This document shows, piece after piece, positions 17,791 to 27,191 of a stretch of DNA of 64,000 bases (position 1 is its first letter; every line of letters begins with the position of its first letter). The translations under genes were made by a program, and so were the position numbers. The stretch is from NCBI GenBank assembly GCA_017798125.1, contig CP059070.1:62001-126000 (forward strand), in the 5' to 3' direction. The notes beneath the pieces are model-generated. The model searched no databases and was not told the DNA's origin. It saw nothing but the letters and a program-made list of their open reading frames with translations. The stretch is from Cryomorphaceae bacterium. GTDB taxonomy: Bacteria; Bacteroidota; Bacteroidia; Flavobacteriales; ECT2AJA-044.

Positions 17791-18582
17791 GTGATTATTC
17801 ACAGGTTTTCGAAGGGATTGAAAGGACTCGTTTTGGGGCTCCTTTTGGGTGGACTTTTATCACCAATTCAGAGCACAGCTCAGGTAACTGCGAGAGACAC
17901 CAATGCAGTCATTCCCATGCTGCGTTTTTCCTATGCCTATCAAATCCCAGGCGGAGATCTAGAGGAGCGATTCAACGACCACAGCGCGATAACTTTTGAC
18001 TTTACAACCAAGTTTGGCAACCGACTTCTTCTAGGAGTTGGAGCGGATTTTCAATTCGGAGGTGGGGTGAATGAAGTGAACCTCTTGGACAGCATCTCTA
18101 CTTCTGAAGGCCAGATCATTGACGGAACGGGTCGCTTTGCCGATATCCGCATCTTCCAACGTGGTTTCCGCGTATATGGTAACGTCGGCTATTTACTCGG
18201 TGGTCCAGGACCTAATCCGAACTCTGGATTCTACGCCATGGGGCGTGTCGGGTTCTGGCAACATCAAATTCGCATCGAAAATCCGGGAGACCTAGCTCCT
18301 CAGCTCAATGCCACCTACGCTCAATACTACGACCGCTTAACCAATGGACTCTTCTTTTCCGAATCTCTCGGGTATCAATATCTGGCCAACAACGGTTATT
18401 TCAACGCCTTTGCCGCGGTCGAATTCACCCAAGGACTCACCAGTGGAAGACGTGAATGGCAGATGGACCTTCGTGCGCCTTACGACGAATCGCGCCTAGA
18501 CATGACCCTCGGATTTCGCATAGGGTTTGCCCTAGCTCTGTACCCGAAGGTGAACCGCAACGCCAAGTATTACTATTACTAA
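17791..18582 (+). CDS. Predicted outer-membrane beta-barrel protein, unknown role
   Basis: A 263-residue exported protein. It starts at GTG 17791 with a signal peptide (GLKGLVLGLLLGGLLSPIQSTAQ, cut near residue 31), followed by alternating aromatic and hydrophobic strands typical of a barrel (FRVYGNVGYLLGG, FYAMGRVGFWQHQIRI) and a terminal FRIGFALALYPKV. No named family was recognised. Its stop overlaps the waaA start (TAATG), so it is coupled to a lipid A core gene and could have a role in envelope assembly, an inference from position only. Confidence 0.75.
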   Translation: MIIHRFSKGLKGLVLGLLLGGLLSPIQSTAQVTARDTNAVIPMLRFSYAYQIPGGDLEERFNDHSAITFDFTTKFGNRLLLGVGADFQFGGGVNEVNLLDSISTSEGQIIDGTGRFADIRIFQRGFRVYGNVGYLLGGPGPNPNSGFYAMGRVGFWQHQIRIENPGDLAPQLNATYAQYYDRLTNGLFFSESLGYQYLANNGYFNAFAAVEFTQGLTSGRREWQMDLRAPYDESRLDMTLGFRIGFALALYPKVNRNAKYYYY

Positions 18583-19778
18583 TGAGCTTGAAGATCCCCC
18601 ACTGGTATCGTTGGGGCGTTCAGGCCTACGGACTTGGAGTGCGCCTTACGGCGCGATGGAACACCAAAGCAAGGCAGTGGACCTCGGGACGCAAAAATTG
18701 GCGTTCCCATCTCCGCGAAAAATGCTCGGCTCTCGACAACCCATATTGGATCCACTGTGCCTCCCTTGGAGAATTTGAACAGGGAAGACCACTCATAGAA
18801 GCGCTAAGAGAAAAACACCCTTCAAGACCCATCGTTCTGACCTTCTTCAGCCCCTCGGGATTTGAGGTCAGAAAAAATTACACCGGCGCTGATGTGGTGT
18901 CCTACCTTCCTCTAGACACGCCGGCGAATGCCCGTGACTTCGTTCAAATCGTCAGTCCACGGGCCGCCATTTTTGTTAAATACGAAAACTGGCTTTGCTT
19001 TCATTCGGAACTCGATCGGCAGAGCGTACCGCGATTTCTCATCAGCGCACGCTTCCGAGCAGGTCAAATCTTCTTCAAGTCTCATGGCAAAATTTTCCGC
19101 GAGGCGCTCAAAGGTTTTCGTCACATCTTCGTCCAAGATCAAGCGAGCCTGGACCTTGCTCTCAGCATTGAATTGGGCAATGTCACCGTAACCGGGGATA
19201 CCCGTTTTGATCGGGTCATGGCCATCAAGAACGGAGCACAAAAAGACCCCAAGTTTGAATCCTGGAATACGGATGGCCCAGTTTTAATCTTAGGAAGCTC
19301 CTGGGACCCAGAAGAAGCACTAGCCGCGAAGCATTGGGACGGGCCAACGATCATCGCTCCCCACGAAGTCCATGAGGAGCATTTGAAGGCTATTGAAGGG
19401 CAATTTCCCGAAGCGCAGAGGTATACACAGACCGAAAATCTAACGAGCAGAGTGATCCTCATCGACACGATTGGACTCTTGAGCAATCTCTATCAGTACG
19501 CGGATGGCGCCTTCATTGGGGGTGCCTTTGGAAAAGGCCTTCACAATACCCTTGAAGCCGCCGTATGGGGAATACCCGTTTTCTTCGGCCCCAGATACGA
19601 AGCCTTTATTGAAGCCAAAGGCCTAATCGAAGCCGGAGGGGCTGTAAGCCTGAGTTCTGGCCAAGATTGGTCAAAAATTCCAGAACCCTCTACTTGGCCT
19701 GAAATGGGTATAAAGGCATCGAGTTTCGTGGCACAAAATACGGGCGCCAAGAGTAAAATCTTGGAGAAATTAGACTGA
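18582..19778 (+). CDS. waaA: 3-deoxy-D-manno-octulosonic acid transferase
   Basis: Adds Kdo to lipid A at the inner membrane. The 398-residue GT30-family protein shows IHCASLGEFEQGRPL (the acidic catalytic region), VLTFFSPSGFEV, the VKYENW motif and a C-terminal half with GGAFGKGLHNTLEAAVWGIPVFFGP. The ATG at 18582 overlaps the previous stop; a longer reading frame back to 18456 runs inside the barrel gene and is not needed. Slightly short for the family but complete. Confidence 0.95.
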   Translation: MSLKIPHWYRWGVQAYGLGVRLTARWNTKARQWTSGRKNWRSHLREKCSALDNPYWIHCASLGEFEQGRPLIEALREKHPSRPIVLTFFSPSGFEVRKNYTGADVVSYLPLDTPANARDFVQIVSPRAAIFVKYENWLCFHSELDRQSVPRFLISARFRAGQIFFKSHGKIFREALKGFRHIFVQDQASLDLALSIELGNVTVTGDTRFDRVMAIKNGAQKDPKFESWNTDGPVLILGSSWDPEEALAAKHWDGPTIIAPHEVHEEHLKAIEGQFPEAQRYTQTENLTSRVILIDTIGLLSNLYQYADGAFIGGAFGKGLHNTLEAAVWGIPVFFGPRYEAFIEAKGLIEAGGAVSLSSGQDWSKIPEPSTWPEMGIKASSFVAQNTGAKSKILEKLD

Positions 19779-19781
19779 CTC

Positions 19782-20990
19782 TTACCGGTGCGTTCCTTGA
19801 CGGTAATGGCGAACGAGTCTATATCCTACCCCCCATTCGATCCAATCAGCTGCGGCACCGTTCTGGGTTTTTAAAGAAACTTGGGCAAAGAATCGGTCGT
19901 TGAACTTATAGTTAGCCCCAACACGCATCCACATGTTTCCTCGAGCGTCGATGGTCTTGTAGATATACGTACCCACCTGTGTCACGAGACCTACATTCCA
20001 GATGTTGTATTCGTGGCCAATATGCGCTCCTAAATTGACGTAGTCGCCTCGAACGGGATCCATACCGTTTTTAATCTCATTGGACTTCTCGTAGAGGGAT
20101 CCATCGTAAAAGACATCCGCTCCAATATACCAGGCGCCTTTGTGCGCGTAAACACGACGAAAGTCAATCACAAAACTGCTGGTCCCGTAGCGAGCACCTT
20201 CTTCCTCTCCATCGGGTTCTGCCTGCACGGTTCCCACAGCCAAATAGGCGGAAATATCGTATCCCTTGGGTTTGGGAGGTGCGGTCTTGTATTCGTAGGT
20301 CGGACGAACAGCCAAGATCAATTCAGGATCTTGAGCTTGGACAAACTTCTGCATCGGGTTGAAGTGATAGCGCATTCCAACATTCACCCCAAACATGTTG
20401 AGCCCATAGTTCGGAGTAAATGAGCGACCGTTTGAGAAGTGCGTCAGGTCAATCCCATAGGTCAGATCCATCTCTCTGTTAAGCTGACTCTTTCCGCCGA
20501 TGTTGGCGTTGAAGTACACGGTTGCACTCGATCCAATCGCATCGTTGTAGGGATTGTCCTCTGGGTCCCAAGCCTTGAGGTCATAGGTCAATCCGACGGC
20601 CAATTCCCAAATCAACACGTGACGAAGATTGGGATTGGTCAAGGGTTGCGAGAACCAGAGGTACAAGGCATTCGGATTGCCCATAATCTCGGGATCTCCA
20701 ATCACCCCACTGTAGTACCCAATCCCGTAGCTCGGAAACTTGGCATTGGCTTGCCACCATTCCTTTCCGGTAGACTGCCATCCCAAGCGAACCTCCACAC
20801 CGGCATAACCATTGTCGAGAAAGCCTTCAAGCCCTTGGCCCGTATATAAGTGTGACCCTGTGTGGCCCGAAATCTGGAAGGTGTTGAACTTTCCGTAATT
20901 CTTGTTGCCCTCCACTTCAGATCGCCAATTCTGGGCACTTGCCCATCCTGCCGTGAGGCAGAAAACCAAAATCAAAATATTTCTTTTCAT
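19782..20990 (-). CDS. PagL-like lipid A 3-O-deacylase family outer-membrane protein
   Basis: Exported barrel of 402 residues (signal peptide about 1-19, ending in WASAQ). The GIDLTHFSNGRSFTPNYGLN segment near residue 190 resembles the PagL active site, where His and Ser two residues apart (HFS) form the catalytic pair. It is much longer than classical PagL (about 170 residues), as in other Bacteroidota members, and the catalytic Glu was not placed with confidence. Lipid A remodelling fits the neighbouring waaA. It overlaps the upstream lipoprotein gene by 4 nt. Confidence 0.75.
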   Translation of the reverse strand: MKRNILILVFCLTAGWASAQNWRSEVEGNKNYGKFNTFQISGHTGSHLYTGQGLEGFLDNGYAGVEVRLGWQSTGKEWWQANAKFPSYGIGYYSGVIGDPEIMGNPNALYLWFSQPLTNPNLRHVLIWELAVGLTYDLKAWDPEDNPYNDAIGSSATVYFNANIGGKSQLNREMDLTYGIDLTHFSNGRSFTPNYGLNMFGVNVGMRYHFNPMQKFVQAQDPELILAVRPTYEYKTAPPKPKGYDISAYLAVGTVQAEPDGEEEGARYGTSSFVIDFRRVYAHKGAWYIGADVFYDGSLYEKSNEIKNGMDPVRGDYVNLGAHIGHEYNIWNVGLVTQVGTYIYKTIDARGNMWMRVGANYKFNDRFFAQVSLKTQNGAAADWIEWGVGYRLVRHYRQGTHR

Positions 20991-21358
20991 GGCGCTGTAC
21001 TGAAGTTACGTGGGTGAGGGCGGAAGATGTTTCCGGACATGAAGTCGACGGAGTGGCTTACTGCGGGTGCGGCGAAGTCGAGAATAAAAAAGACTGGATC
21101 CACTTTCCGGTAGAGCGTATCGCTGACCAAGACCTCACCCGTTGGGCTGATGATCTGAATATTGCTGTGGTCTTGAACTACGGTTGCTGGAATCTTGAGT
21201 TTTCCCTCTTCTGGAGAGCCAAAATCAGCTCCGTCAATCATGACCGTGCTTTGTGGTGGAATGGTTTCGTCGAACTTTAGTGTATTGGTTCGACTTCCAA
21301 ATACTGTGGCGCACGAGGTCAAAAGACTCCCCGCCAGCAGAAGTACTAGTATCCGCAT
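20987..21358 (-). CDS. Small lipoprotein, unknown
   Basis: A 123-residue predicted lipoprotein: signal peptide with lipobox LLTSC (Cys16), then a short beta-rich domain with IPPQSTVMIDGADFG, reminiscent of PEGA-like modules. The tail is polar. It is encoded just ahead of the PagL-like gene with a 4-nt overlap, so the two are probably co-expressed. No specific family was recognised. Confidence 0.75.
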   Translation of the reverse strand: MRILVLLLAGSLLTSCATVFGSRTNTLKFDETIPPQSTVMIDGADFGSPEEGKLKIPATVVQDHSNIQIISPTGEVLVSDTLYRKVDPVFFILDFAAPAVSHSVDFMSGNIFRPHPRNFSTAP

Positions 21359-21406
21359 AATCCTGGGTTTGGTCTGGGAAATTTACAACAATTTTAAAGG
21401 AGGTCT

Positions 21407-21422
21407 GCGCCTACGGCGCGAT
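21407..21422 (+). repeat. Dispersed 16-18 nt palindrome (intergenic copy of a family with at least 11 members)
   Basis: GCGCC-TAC-GGCGC followed by GAT. Related copies on the + strand: 16949-16965, 18641-18657, 24762-24777, 38158-38173, 47424-47441, 50525-50540. On the - strand: 24842-24859, 30405-30420, 48391-48406, 58477-58492. Stems vary in a compensated way (GTGCC/GGCAC, GGCCC/GGGCC, GGACC/GGTCC), loops are 3-5 nt and usually end in AC, and GAT, GAC or GAA follows. All other copies lie inside genes, in both orientations and different frames. Confidence 0.6.
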
Positions 21423-21444
21423 ACCTTCCTCACCCTTTTTCTAA

Positions 21445-21473
21445 CAAAAAAGCCGACCTCTAAAAGGTCGGCT
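21445..21473 (-). terminator. Intrinsic terminator after tRNA-Leu
   Basis: Nine-base stem AGCCGACCT/AGGTCGGCT (21451-21459 with 21465-21473). In the reverse direction it is followed by a run of T, as expected for termination of the leftward tRNA transcripts. Confidence 0.8.
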
Positions 21474-21484
21474 CTTTCGCGTTG

Positions 21485-21569
21485 TACCCGGGACGGGACT
21501 TGAACCCGTACGGACATTCTGTCCATTGGATTTTAAGTCCAACGTGTCTACCAATTCCACCACCCGGGC
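21485..21569 (-). tRNA. tRNA-Leu (anticodon TAA)
   Basis: An 85-nt class II tRNA on the reverse strand. Acceptor arms GCCCGGG and CCCGGGT pair, the anticodon loop is CTTAAAA (anticodon TAA, reads UUA), there is an extended variable arm, and the T arm contains GGTTCAAGTCC. CCA is not encoded (the 3' sequence is A-CAA). It has its own -7 element upstream and a terminator downstream. Confidence 0.96.
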
Positions 21570-21578
21570 AGTGGACGG

Positions 21579-21586
21579 CAAAGATA
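21579..21586 (-). promoter_or_regulatory. -7 promoter element for tRNA-Leu
   Basis: Reverse-strand TATCTTTG, an exact TAnnTTTG match, lies 9 nt before the mature tRNA-Leu 5' end, so the two tRNAs can be transcribed separately. Confidence 0.55.
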
Positions 21587-21703
21587 TCAAAATTTTAGGC
21601 TGGACAATGGGCTCTGAGGGAATCTCAGGCTGTGTGCCTAGCGACCCATCCGCGACCAAAGAAAAAGCCCCGAAGACGTTCATCTCCAAGGCTTTGCTTG
21701 TTG

Positions 21704-21776
<73 letters not shown>

Positions 21777-21791
21777 GTTGTTAAGAGGTCG

Positions 21792-21799
21792 CAAATTTA
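21792..21799 (-). promoter_or_regulatory. -7 promoter element for tRNA-Gly
   Basis: Reverse-strand TAAATTTG, an exact TAnnTTTG match, lies 15 nt upstream of the tRNA-Gly 5' end, in the short gap after the mutS stop. Confidence 0.55.
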
Positions 21800-21829
21800 A
21801 CACAAATTTGCTTTAGGGCAAGTATTCTT

Positions 21830-24445
21830 TTAGCCTCCGACCATTTTTTTGATCTCATTCAGTTTCATCAACGCTTCTACCGGTGTGAGGTTATTGATGT
21901 CCGTCTTGATCAACTCTTCTTTGATGTTTTGCAGCACGGGATCGTCGAGTTGAAAAAAGCTCAACTGCATTTCACTCGAAAGGTCCGACAACACTTCGCG
22001 GGCTGTAGACTGTCCACCGGCCAGATCCTCAGCGTGGGTCTGCTCCAGTTGACGCAAAATTTCTTTGCTCCTCCCCACTACCTCAGCGGGCATCCCCGCC
22101 ATCTGAGCCACGTGAATACCAAAGCTATGGTTACTGCCGCCGGGAACCAGCTTGCGCAAGAAGATGATCTTTTTGTCGACCTCCTTGACGCTGACATTGT
22201 AGTTGGCAATCCGCGAAAAACGCTCGGTCATCTCATTGAGCTCGTGATAGTGAGTCGCAAATAAGGTCTTGGCCTGAGTTGGGTGCTCATGAATGAATTC
22301 GGCAATGCTCCAGGCAATGGAAATCCCGTCGTAGGTGCTGGTCCCCCGTCCAATTTCATCGAGAAGAATAAGGCTGCGCTCACTTAAGTTGTTGAGGATG
22401 CTCGCAGTTTCATTCATCTCCACCATGAAGGTCGATTCCCCCAGGGAAATATTATCACTGGCCCCGACTCGAGTGAACACCTTGTCGACAATGCCGAGTT
22501 TGGCTGAGCTCGCCGGCACAAAGCTTCCCATTTGGGCCATCAAGCTGATGAGGGCGGTCTGACGGAGCAATGCACTTTTACCCGACATATTAGGTCCGGT
22601 AATCATGATGATCTGTTGTGATTCGCGATCGAGATGAACATCATTGCTCACGTATTGCTCCCCCAAAGGCAATTGCTTTTCAATGACCGGATGTCTGCCT
22701 TCCCGAATATCCAAGGCAAACTCCTCGTCCATTTCTGGAGCAACGTAATTTGCTTCATCGGCCAGCAAGGCCAGACCGTTGAGCACATCCAACTGCGCCA
22801 AGTATTGTGCATTGACCTGAATGGGGTCAATGTACTCCGCGATTCCGGCAATGAGCTCCTGATAGAGCTTCGTCTCCAAGGTCAGAATGCGGTCCTGAGC
22901 CCCGAGGATTTTCGTTTCAAGCTCCTTGAGTTCTTCGGTAATATAGCGCTCGGCACTGACCAGGGTCTGCTTTCGAATCCACTCCTCGGGCACCTTGTCT
23001 TTGAAGGTATTTCGAACCTCCAAGTAGTAGCCGAATACATTGTTGTACGCGACCTTGAGGGACGTGATCCCGGTTCGTGCACTCTCGCGTTCTTGCAGCT
23101 CTATGAGAAACTGCTTTCCATTGGCCGCAATGCCCCGTAGCTCATCGAGCTCCTCCGACACACCTTCTGCAATCACCCCACCCTTGCTCACTTGAACGGG
23201 TGGATCTTCCATCATGCATTCCGCAATCAACTCCTGAAGCGCTGCACAGGGGTCTAGGTGCTCGGAAATGCGCTTTAAGGAAGCTTGGCCGCTCGTTTGC
23301 GCAAAGCTCTTGATGGGCTCGAGGGCCACCAGGGAACGATGAAGTTGATTCACTTCTCGTGGATTGATGCGTCCCGTGCTCACCTTGGACACCAAACGCT
23401 CCAAATCCCCAATTTCTTTTAGCCCATCTACCAGCAGATTTCGATGAGCCGCTTCAGCTTTTAAGAATCCGACAACCTCGTGGCGTTCTCGTATCCGATC
23501 GATGTCTTTTAAGGGCAGGGCAATCCAACGCTTCATCAATCGCGCTCCCATGGGACTCACCGTCTGGTCCATGATATCCAATAGGGTGACTCCACCCTCA
23601 TGCGGGGTAAAGAGAAGCTCCAAATTGCGGATGGTGAAACGATCCATCCAAACGTAGTCATCCTCTTCTACTCGGCGAATCTGCCGAATGTGATTGACAC
23701 GGTCGTGCTGGGTATCGGCCAAGTAATGAAGAGCGGCTCCAGCGGCAATAATACCGGCTTCGAAGTGGTCCACTCCATAGCCCTTAAGGTTCTTGACCTT
23801 AAAATGTTTGAGCAAGGTGTCGTGAGCGAAATCCCGTTGAAACACCCAATCCTCGAGGCCGTAGGCATAGAGTCGAGTTCCAAATTGCTCAACGAAGTCT
23901 TTCTTGTACTTCTTTTCATAAAGCACCTCCTTCGGCCCGAAACTCTGAATCAACTTGTCGATGTAGTCCGGTCGACCTTCCGCCAATAAAAACTCTCCCG
24001 TACTGAGGTCCAAGAAAGACACACCCATGCGCACGCCTCCCATATGCACGGCAGCCAGCCAATGATTGGCCTTGTTGTCCAAAACTTGATCGCTGTAGCT
24101 GACTCCGGGCGTCACGAGCTCCGTCACTCCGCGATCCACAATTTTCTTGCCTTTGGTGGGCTCTTCCAGTTGGTCGCAAATGGCTACCCGCTCACCGGCA
24201 CGAACCAGCTTGGGCAAATACGTATCCATGGCGTGATGAGGAAAACCGGCCAGAGCGACTTCGTTGGCCGAGCCATTTCCGCGCTTGGTCAAGGTGATGC
24301 CCAAAATCTTAGAGGCCTTCACGGCATCATCTCCAAAGGTCTCGTAGAAATCCCCGACCCGAAACAAAAGCACGGCATCCGGGTACTTGCCCTTGATGCC
24401 GTAATACTGTTTCATTAAAGGAGTCTCACTCTTCTTCTTGGCCAC
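21830..24445 (-). CDS. mutS: DNA mismatch repair ATPase MutS
   Basis: Recognises mismatches and small loops and recruits MutL. At 871 residues it has the usual MutS1 length. Domain I carries the mismatch-reading Phe-x-Glu (GDFYETFG near residue 33). The ATPase has Walker A GPNMSGKS (near residue 620), then [16 protein letters not shown] and ATHYHEL. It starts with GTG at 24445, giving [19 protein letters not shown]; the first ATG would cut ten residues. Divergent from the TrmH-family gene, 44 nt apart. Confidence 0.97.
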   Translation of the reverse strand: MAKKKSETPLMKQYYGIKGKYPDAVLLFRVGDFYETFGDDAVKASKILGITLTKRGNGSANEVALAGFPHHAMDTYLPKLVRAGERVAICDQLEEPTKGKKIVDRGVTELVTPGVSYSDQVLDNKANHWLAAVHMGGVRMGVSFLDLSTGEFLLAEGRPDYIDKLIQSFGPKEVLYEKKYKKDFVEQFGTRLYAYGLEDWVFQRDFAHDTLLKHFKVKNLKGYGVDHFEAGIIAAGAALHYLADTQHDRVNHIRQIRRVEEDDYVWMDRFTIRNLELLFTPHEGGVTLLDIMDQTVSPMGARLMKRWIALPLKDIDRIRERHEVVGFLKAEAAHRNLLVDGLKEIGDLERLVSKVSTGRINPREVNQLHRSLVALEPIKSFAQTSGQASLKRISEHLDPCAALQELIAECMMEDPPVQVSKGGVIAEGVSEELDELRGIAANGKQFLIELQERESARTGITSLKVAYNNVFGYYLEVRNTFKDKVPEEWIRKQTLVSAERYITEELKELETKILGAQDRILTLETKLYQELIAGIAEYIDPIQVNAQYLAQLDVLNGLALLADEANYVAPEMDEEFALDIREGRHPVIEKQLPLGEQYVSNDVHLDRESQQIIMITGPNMSGKSALLRQTALISLMAQMGSFVPASSAKLGIVDKVFTRVGASDNISLGESTFMVEMNETASILNNLSERSLILLDEIGRGTSTYDGISIAWSIAEFIHEHPTQAKTLFATHYHELNEMTERFSRIANYNVSVKEVDKKIIFLRKLVPGGSNHSFGIHVAQMAGMPAEVVGRSKEILRQLEQTHAEDLAGGQSTAREVLSDLSSEMQLSFFQLDDPVLQNIKEELIKTDINNLTPVEALMKLNEIKKMVGG

Positions 24446-24463
24446 GATTCCTGCCGCTTTGGT

Positions 24464-24471
24464 TACCTTTG
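24464..24471 (+). promoter_or_regulatory. Promoter -7 element of the TrmH-family gene
   Basis: TACCTTTG matches TAnnTTTG exactly, and a TTG at 24438-24440 sits 23 nt upstream as a possible -33 element. It overlaps the GTG at 24469, so that codon cannot be the start; ATG 24490 is preferred. Confidence 0.65.
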
Positions 24472-24489
24472 TGCGCAGTCCACGAATAT

Positions 24490-25032
24490 ATGAGAAAACT
24501 AAGGATCCACGAGCTCGATCGCCTATCCAACGGCGAGTTTAAATCGGCCCCAAAAGTGCCGGTCATTGTGGTGCTTGACAACATCCGAAGCCTACACAAT
24601 GTCGGCTCCGTTTTCCGGACCGCTGACGCCTTTCGTTTGGAGGCCGTTTACCTTTGTGGCATTACCGCACAACCTCCTCACCGCGAAATCGAAAAAACGG
24701 CACTAGGTGCCACGGATACCGTCGAATGGAAGTACTTCGATGACACTTTGAAAGCGGTTGAGGCCCTACGGGCCGATGGATACCGCCTCACGGCAGTAGA
24801 ACAAGCCGAGGGAAGTGTTGACTTGCGCGACTGGGAACCTCATCGCGCCGTTAAGGCGGCTTTAATTCTCGGAAACGAAGTCAAAGGCGTGCAGCAAAAA
24901 GTCATTGACGCGTGTGACAACTGCCTCGAAATCCCGCAATTCGGAACCAAGCACTCCCTCAATGTGAGCGTCTCCAGCGGCATCGTTCTTTGGGAGGCCG
25001 TCAAGCCCTTGCTTGCTCAACTCGAGTCCTAA
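24490..25032 (+). CDS. TrmH/SpoU family RNA 2'-O-methyltransferase
   Basis: SAM-dependent RNA ribose methyltransferase with the SPOUT knot fold, 180 residues. Motif 1 is [20 protein letters not shown] (about 26-45); motif 2 is [11 protein letters not shown]; motif 3 is the [24 protein letters not shown] region near the end. There is no extra N-terminal RNA-binding domain, so it resembles TrmH or TrmL-like enzymes acting on tRNA; the target nucleotide is not determined. Confidence 0.92.
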   Translation: MRKLRIHELDRLSNGEFKSAPKVPVIVVLDNIRSLHNVGSVFRTADAFRLEAVYLCGITAQPPHREIEKTALGATDTVEWKYFDDTLKAVEALRADGYRLTAVEQAEGSVDLRDWEPHRAVKAALILGNEVKGVQQKVIDACDNCLEIPQFGTKHSLNVSVSSGIVLWEAVKPLLAQLES

Positions 25033-25042
25033 CTCAAGCCAT

Positions 25043-25081
25043 AAAAAAAGCCCCTCCAAAAGGAGAGGCTCTTTTATTTTT
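25043..25081. terminator. Bidirectional intrinsic terminator between the TrmH-family gene and ompA
   Basis: Hairpin AGCCCCTCC/GGAGAGGCT (25049-25057 with 25062-25070, one mismatch) with an A-run on the left and a T-run on the right. It can stop both the rightward methyltransferase transcript and the leftward ompA transcript. Confidence 0.8.
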
Positions 25082-25092
25082 CCCTGATCGTC

Positions 25093-26451
25093 TTACTTCA
25101 CTTCGAAGTCTACACGACGATTGATTTTGTTTTGTCCATCAGCCAATGGATCGTTGAATCCTTTTCCAACAACTTCCATTCGGCCCATTTCGATACCGTA
25201 GTACTTGTTCAAGTGGTCCGCCACAGCTTGCGCACGAGCAGTCGCCAACTTGTCGTTGTACTCAGCACTTCCTGTTTTGTCTGCGTGACCTACGATGCGG
25301 ATTTCAGCATCTGGATTCATTTTGAGTGCACGCGCTACAGAAGCCAAACGCTCGTAGTTCGCATACGTTACTTGGCTGCTCTCCAAAGAGAAGTAAATGC
25401 TTGGCATGTAAGCCCCGTTCAGCTCTCCTGATGGAATAGTCACCCCTTGGAAGTTCACCAACTCGCCAGCTTCAGTGTTTGGCTCGCGATCACGGCTATC
25501 GGGCACTCCGTCACCGTCGCTGTCTGCCTCACGTCCGTCTGGAGTTACCGTTGCTCCTTTTGGCGTAAATGGATCCTCATCAACGTGATCAGGAACTCCA
25601 TCACCGTCTACGTCAAAGGCACGTCCGCGACCATCCACAGCTACTCCAGCGGGAGTGTTGTTCTCCGCATCGTACATATCGGCAACTCCGTCGCCATCTG
25701 TATCCGTTGAAATCTCATCTACAGTCGTCTGCATGTTGGTCAGATCCATGTACATCTGATCCATTGGGTTGACCCAGTCGGCAGACTGCTCTTTTTTACC
25801 GAAAATGTAGTTCACGCCAAGAGCGGTATACAAGACTGCATCACGGCCATCGGCGTTAGGAGTAAATCCGTCAAAACCATCGGTTCCGATGAAGTGTGAG
25901 GTAGTACTCAAATCCAAGTTTAGGTTATCCGTCAGCTTAAAAGTGACTCCGAGACCCAGCGCATACAAACCAGCACTTTCTCCGGAAACACTCGCATTTA
26001 GGGATCCATCTGGATTGTAATTATCTGTTCCGTAGAAGGCCAATCCACCTCCACCAGTCGCATAGAAAAATGCCTTACGACTCTCTTTTCGGCTCAATGT
26101 CCAATTGGTAATGTTAATCTTCAAAGCAACGTTAAGATTAGTCATTGAGGTTTCGGTATACGCTCCAGAAGTGATACCACTGGTCACGTTTCCAAACAAA
26201 CCTTGTAAGCGCAACGCAAAAACGTGATTGAAGCTTTTGGTTACATGAACGCCGTAACCCAAATCAAATCCGACTTCGTCGTTCAATCCATCCGTAAGAA
26301 ATCCTTTTCCTTCATCAATGGAAAGAAGGTTTCCAAAATGTACACCTGCAGACCAGGTATTGTACTTATCCTTAGTTTTTTCAGATTCCTGAGCGCTTAC
26401 TGCAGAAGAAAGAAGAACTGCAGAAGCCAGTAAAAAGGCTATCTTTTTCAT
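25093..26451 (-). CDS. OmpA family outer-membrane protein with thrombospondin type-3 repeats
   Basis: Links the outer membrane to peptidoglycan. The 452-residue protein has a signal peptide (about 1-20, MKKIAFLLASAVLLSSAVSAQ), an N-terminal eight-strand-type barrel (to about 220), three calcium-binding DxDGDGV repeats (about 245-335) and a C-terminal OmpA domain with ADKTGSAEYNDKLATARA, where Asp and Arg contact peptidoglycan. The ATG at 26451 is chosen over an upstream start at 26478 because only 8 nt would separate the latter from the -7 box. Likely an abundant porin. Confidence 0.93.
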   Translation of the reverse strand: MKKIAFLLASAVLLSSAVSAQESEKTKDKYNTWSAGVHFGNLLSIDEGKGFLTDGLNDEVGFDLGYGVHVTKSFNHVFALRLQGLFGNVTSGITSGAYTETSMTNLNVALKINITNWTLSRKESRKAFFYATGGGGLAFYGTDNYNPDGSLNASVSGESAGLYALGLGVTFKLTDNLNLDLSTTSHFIGTDGFDGFTPNADGRDAVLYTALGVNYIFGKKEQSADWVNPMDQMYMDLTNMQTTVDEISTDTDGDGVADMYDAENNTPAGVAVDGRGRAFDVDGDGVPDHVDEDPFTPKGATVTPDGREADSDGDGVPDSRDREPNTEAGELVNFQGVTIPSGELNGAYMPSIYFSLESSQVTYANYERLASVARALKMNPDAEIRIVGHADKTGSAEYNDKLATARAQAVADHLNKYYGIEMGRMEVVGKGFNDPLADGQNKINRRVDFEVK

Positions 26452-26486
26452 GATAGTTGGGTTGTAGATTTTCAACATATTTCAAA

Positions 26487-26494
26487 CAAAGTTA
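26487..26494 (-). promoter_or_regulatory. -7 promoter element of the ompA-family gene
   Basis: Reverse-strand TAACTTTG, an exact TAnnTTTG match, 35 nt before the ATG at 26451. The remaining AT-rich gap to 26552 holds no gene. Confidence 0.55.
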
Positions 26495-26552
26495 AGGTTT
26501 CTAGGCCTTTTCATATTGTTTTGAAAATAAATTGTCAACGATGAATTGTGAA

Positions 26553-27191
26553 TTAACCTAGACATTGGATCGTCATGCCAGGGTTGCGCGGCTCTACTAT
26601 AGTGGAACAAATTTCTTCATAAGCTTCGACCTGATTCACAAAATCCAGCTTACCCAACTCTAGCACCAGGATTCGAAGGTCTTTTTGTTGCTTTAAGAAG
26701 GCGAAGTAACTCCGCTGAACGTCTTCTAGGTAATCGTTGGGGATGTCCTGTTCATACGAGCGTCCTCTGAGCTTGATTTGCCGCTGTAAATCATCCACAT
26801 CGCGATGAAGATAGACGAGCAAATCAGGTTTTGGAATTTGCTTGTACATGAGATTGAAGATTCTGCGGTACAATTCAAATTCATCGCGTGGTAGGTTGAC
26901 CTCGGCAAAAATGAGGGACTTGAGCACAAAGTAGTCGGATACGGTAAAGGAAGAAAATAGATCTCCTGAGGGTATCTGTTCCGATAACTGCTGAAAGCGC
27001 TCGGCAAGGAAGCTCATTTCAAGGGGAAAGGCATACTTGTCACGATCTTCGTAAAACTTAGGCAGGAACGGATTGTCCGAGAATTGTTCGAGGACGAGCT
27101 TTGCTCCATGATCCCTGGCCAATAATTCGGAAAGCGTTGTCTTTCCGGCTCCAATGTTGCCTTCTATGGCTATGTAGTTATAAGGACCCAA
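26553..27191 (-). CDS. Deoxynucleoside kinase family protein (FolK-linked type)
   Basis: Predicted to phosphorylate deoxynucleosides. The 212-residue protein has P-loop IEGNIGAGKTTLSELLA (about 8-24), EQFSDNPFLPKFYED, and a lid with QIKLRGRSYEQDI. Odd: at the place where dNKs carry the substrate-contacting (D/E)R(S/T), this protein reads SDYFVLKSLIFA, so the Arg is missing. It starts with TTG at 27191, inside the end of folK in another frame; no ATG is available before the P-loop. Coupled to folK, so it may belong with folate or thymidylate metabolism (inference). Confidence 0.85.
   Translation of the reverse strand: MGPYNYIAIEGNIGAGKTTLSELLARDHGAKLVLEQFSDNPFLPKFYEDRDKYAFPLEMSFLAERFQQLSEQIPSGDLFSSFTVSDYFVLKSLIFAEVNLPRDEFELYRRIFNLMYKQIPKPDLLVYLHRDVDDLQRQIKLRGRSYEQDIPNDYLEDVQRSYFAFLKQQKDLRILVLELGKLDFVNQVEAYEEICSTIVEPRNPGMTIQCLG

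Noticed and set aside
18456-18581. Longer N-terminus for waaA
   Set aside because: It runs inside the upstream barrel gene in another frame; the ATG at 18582 overlaps that stop and matches the family N-terminus.
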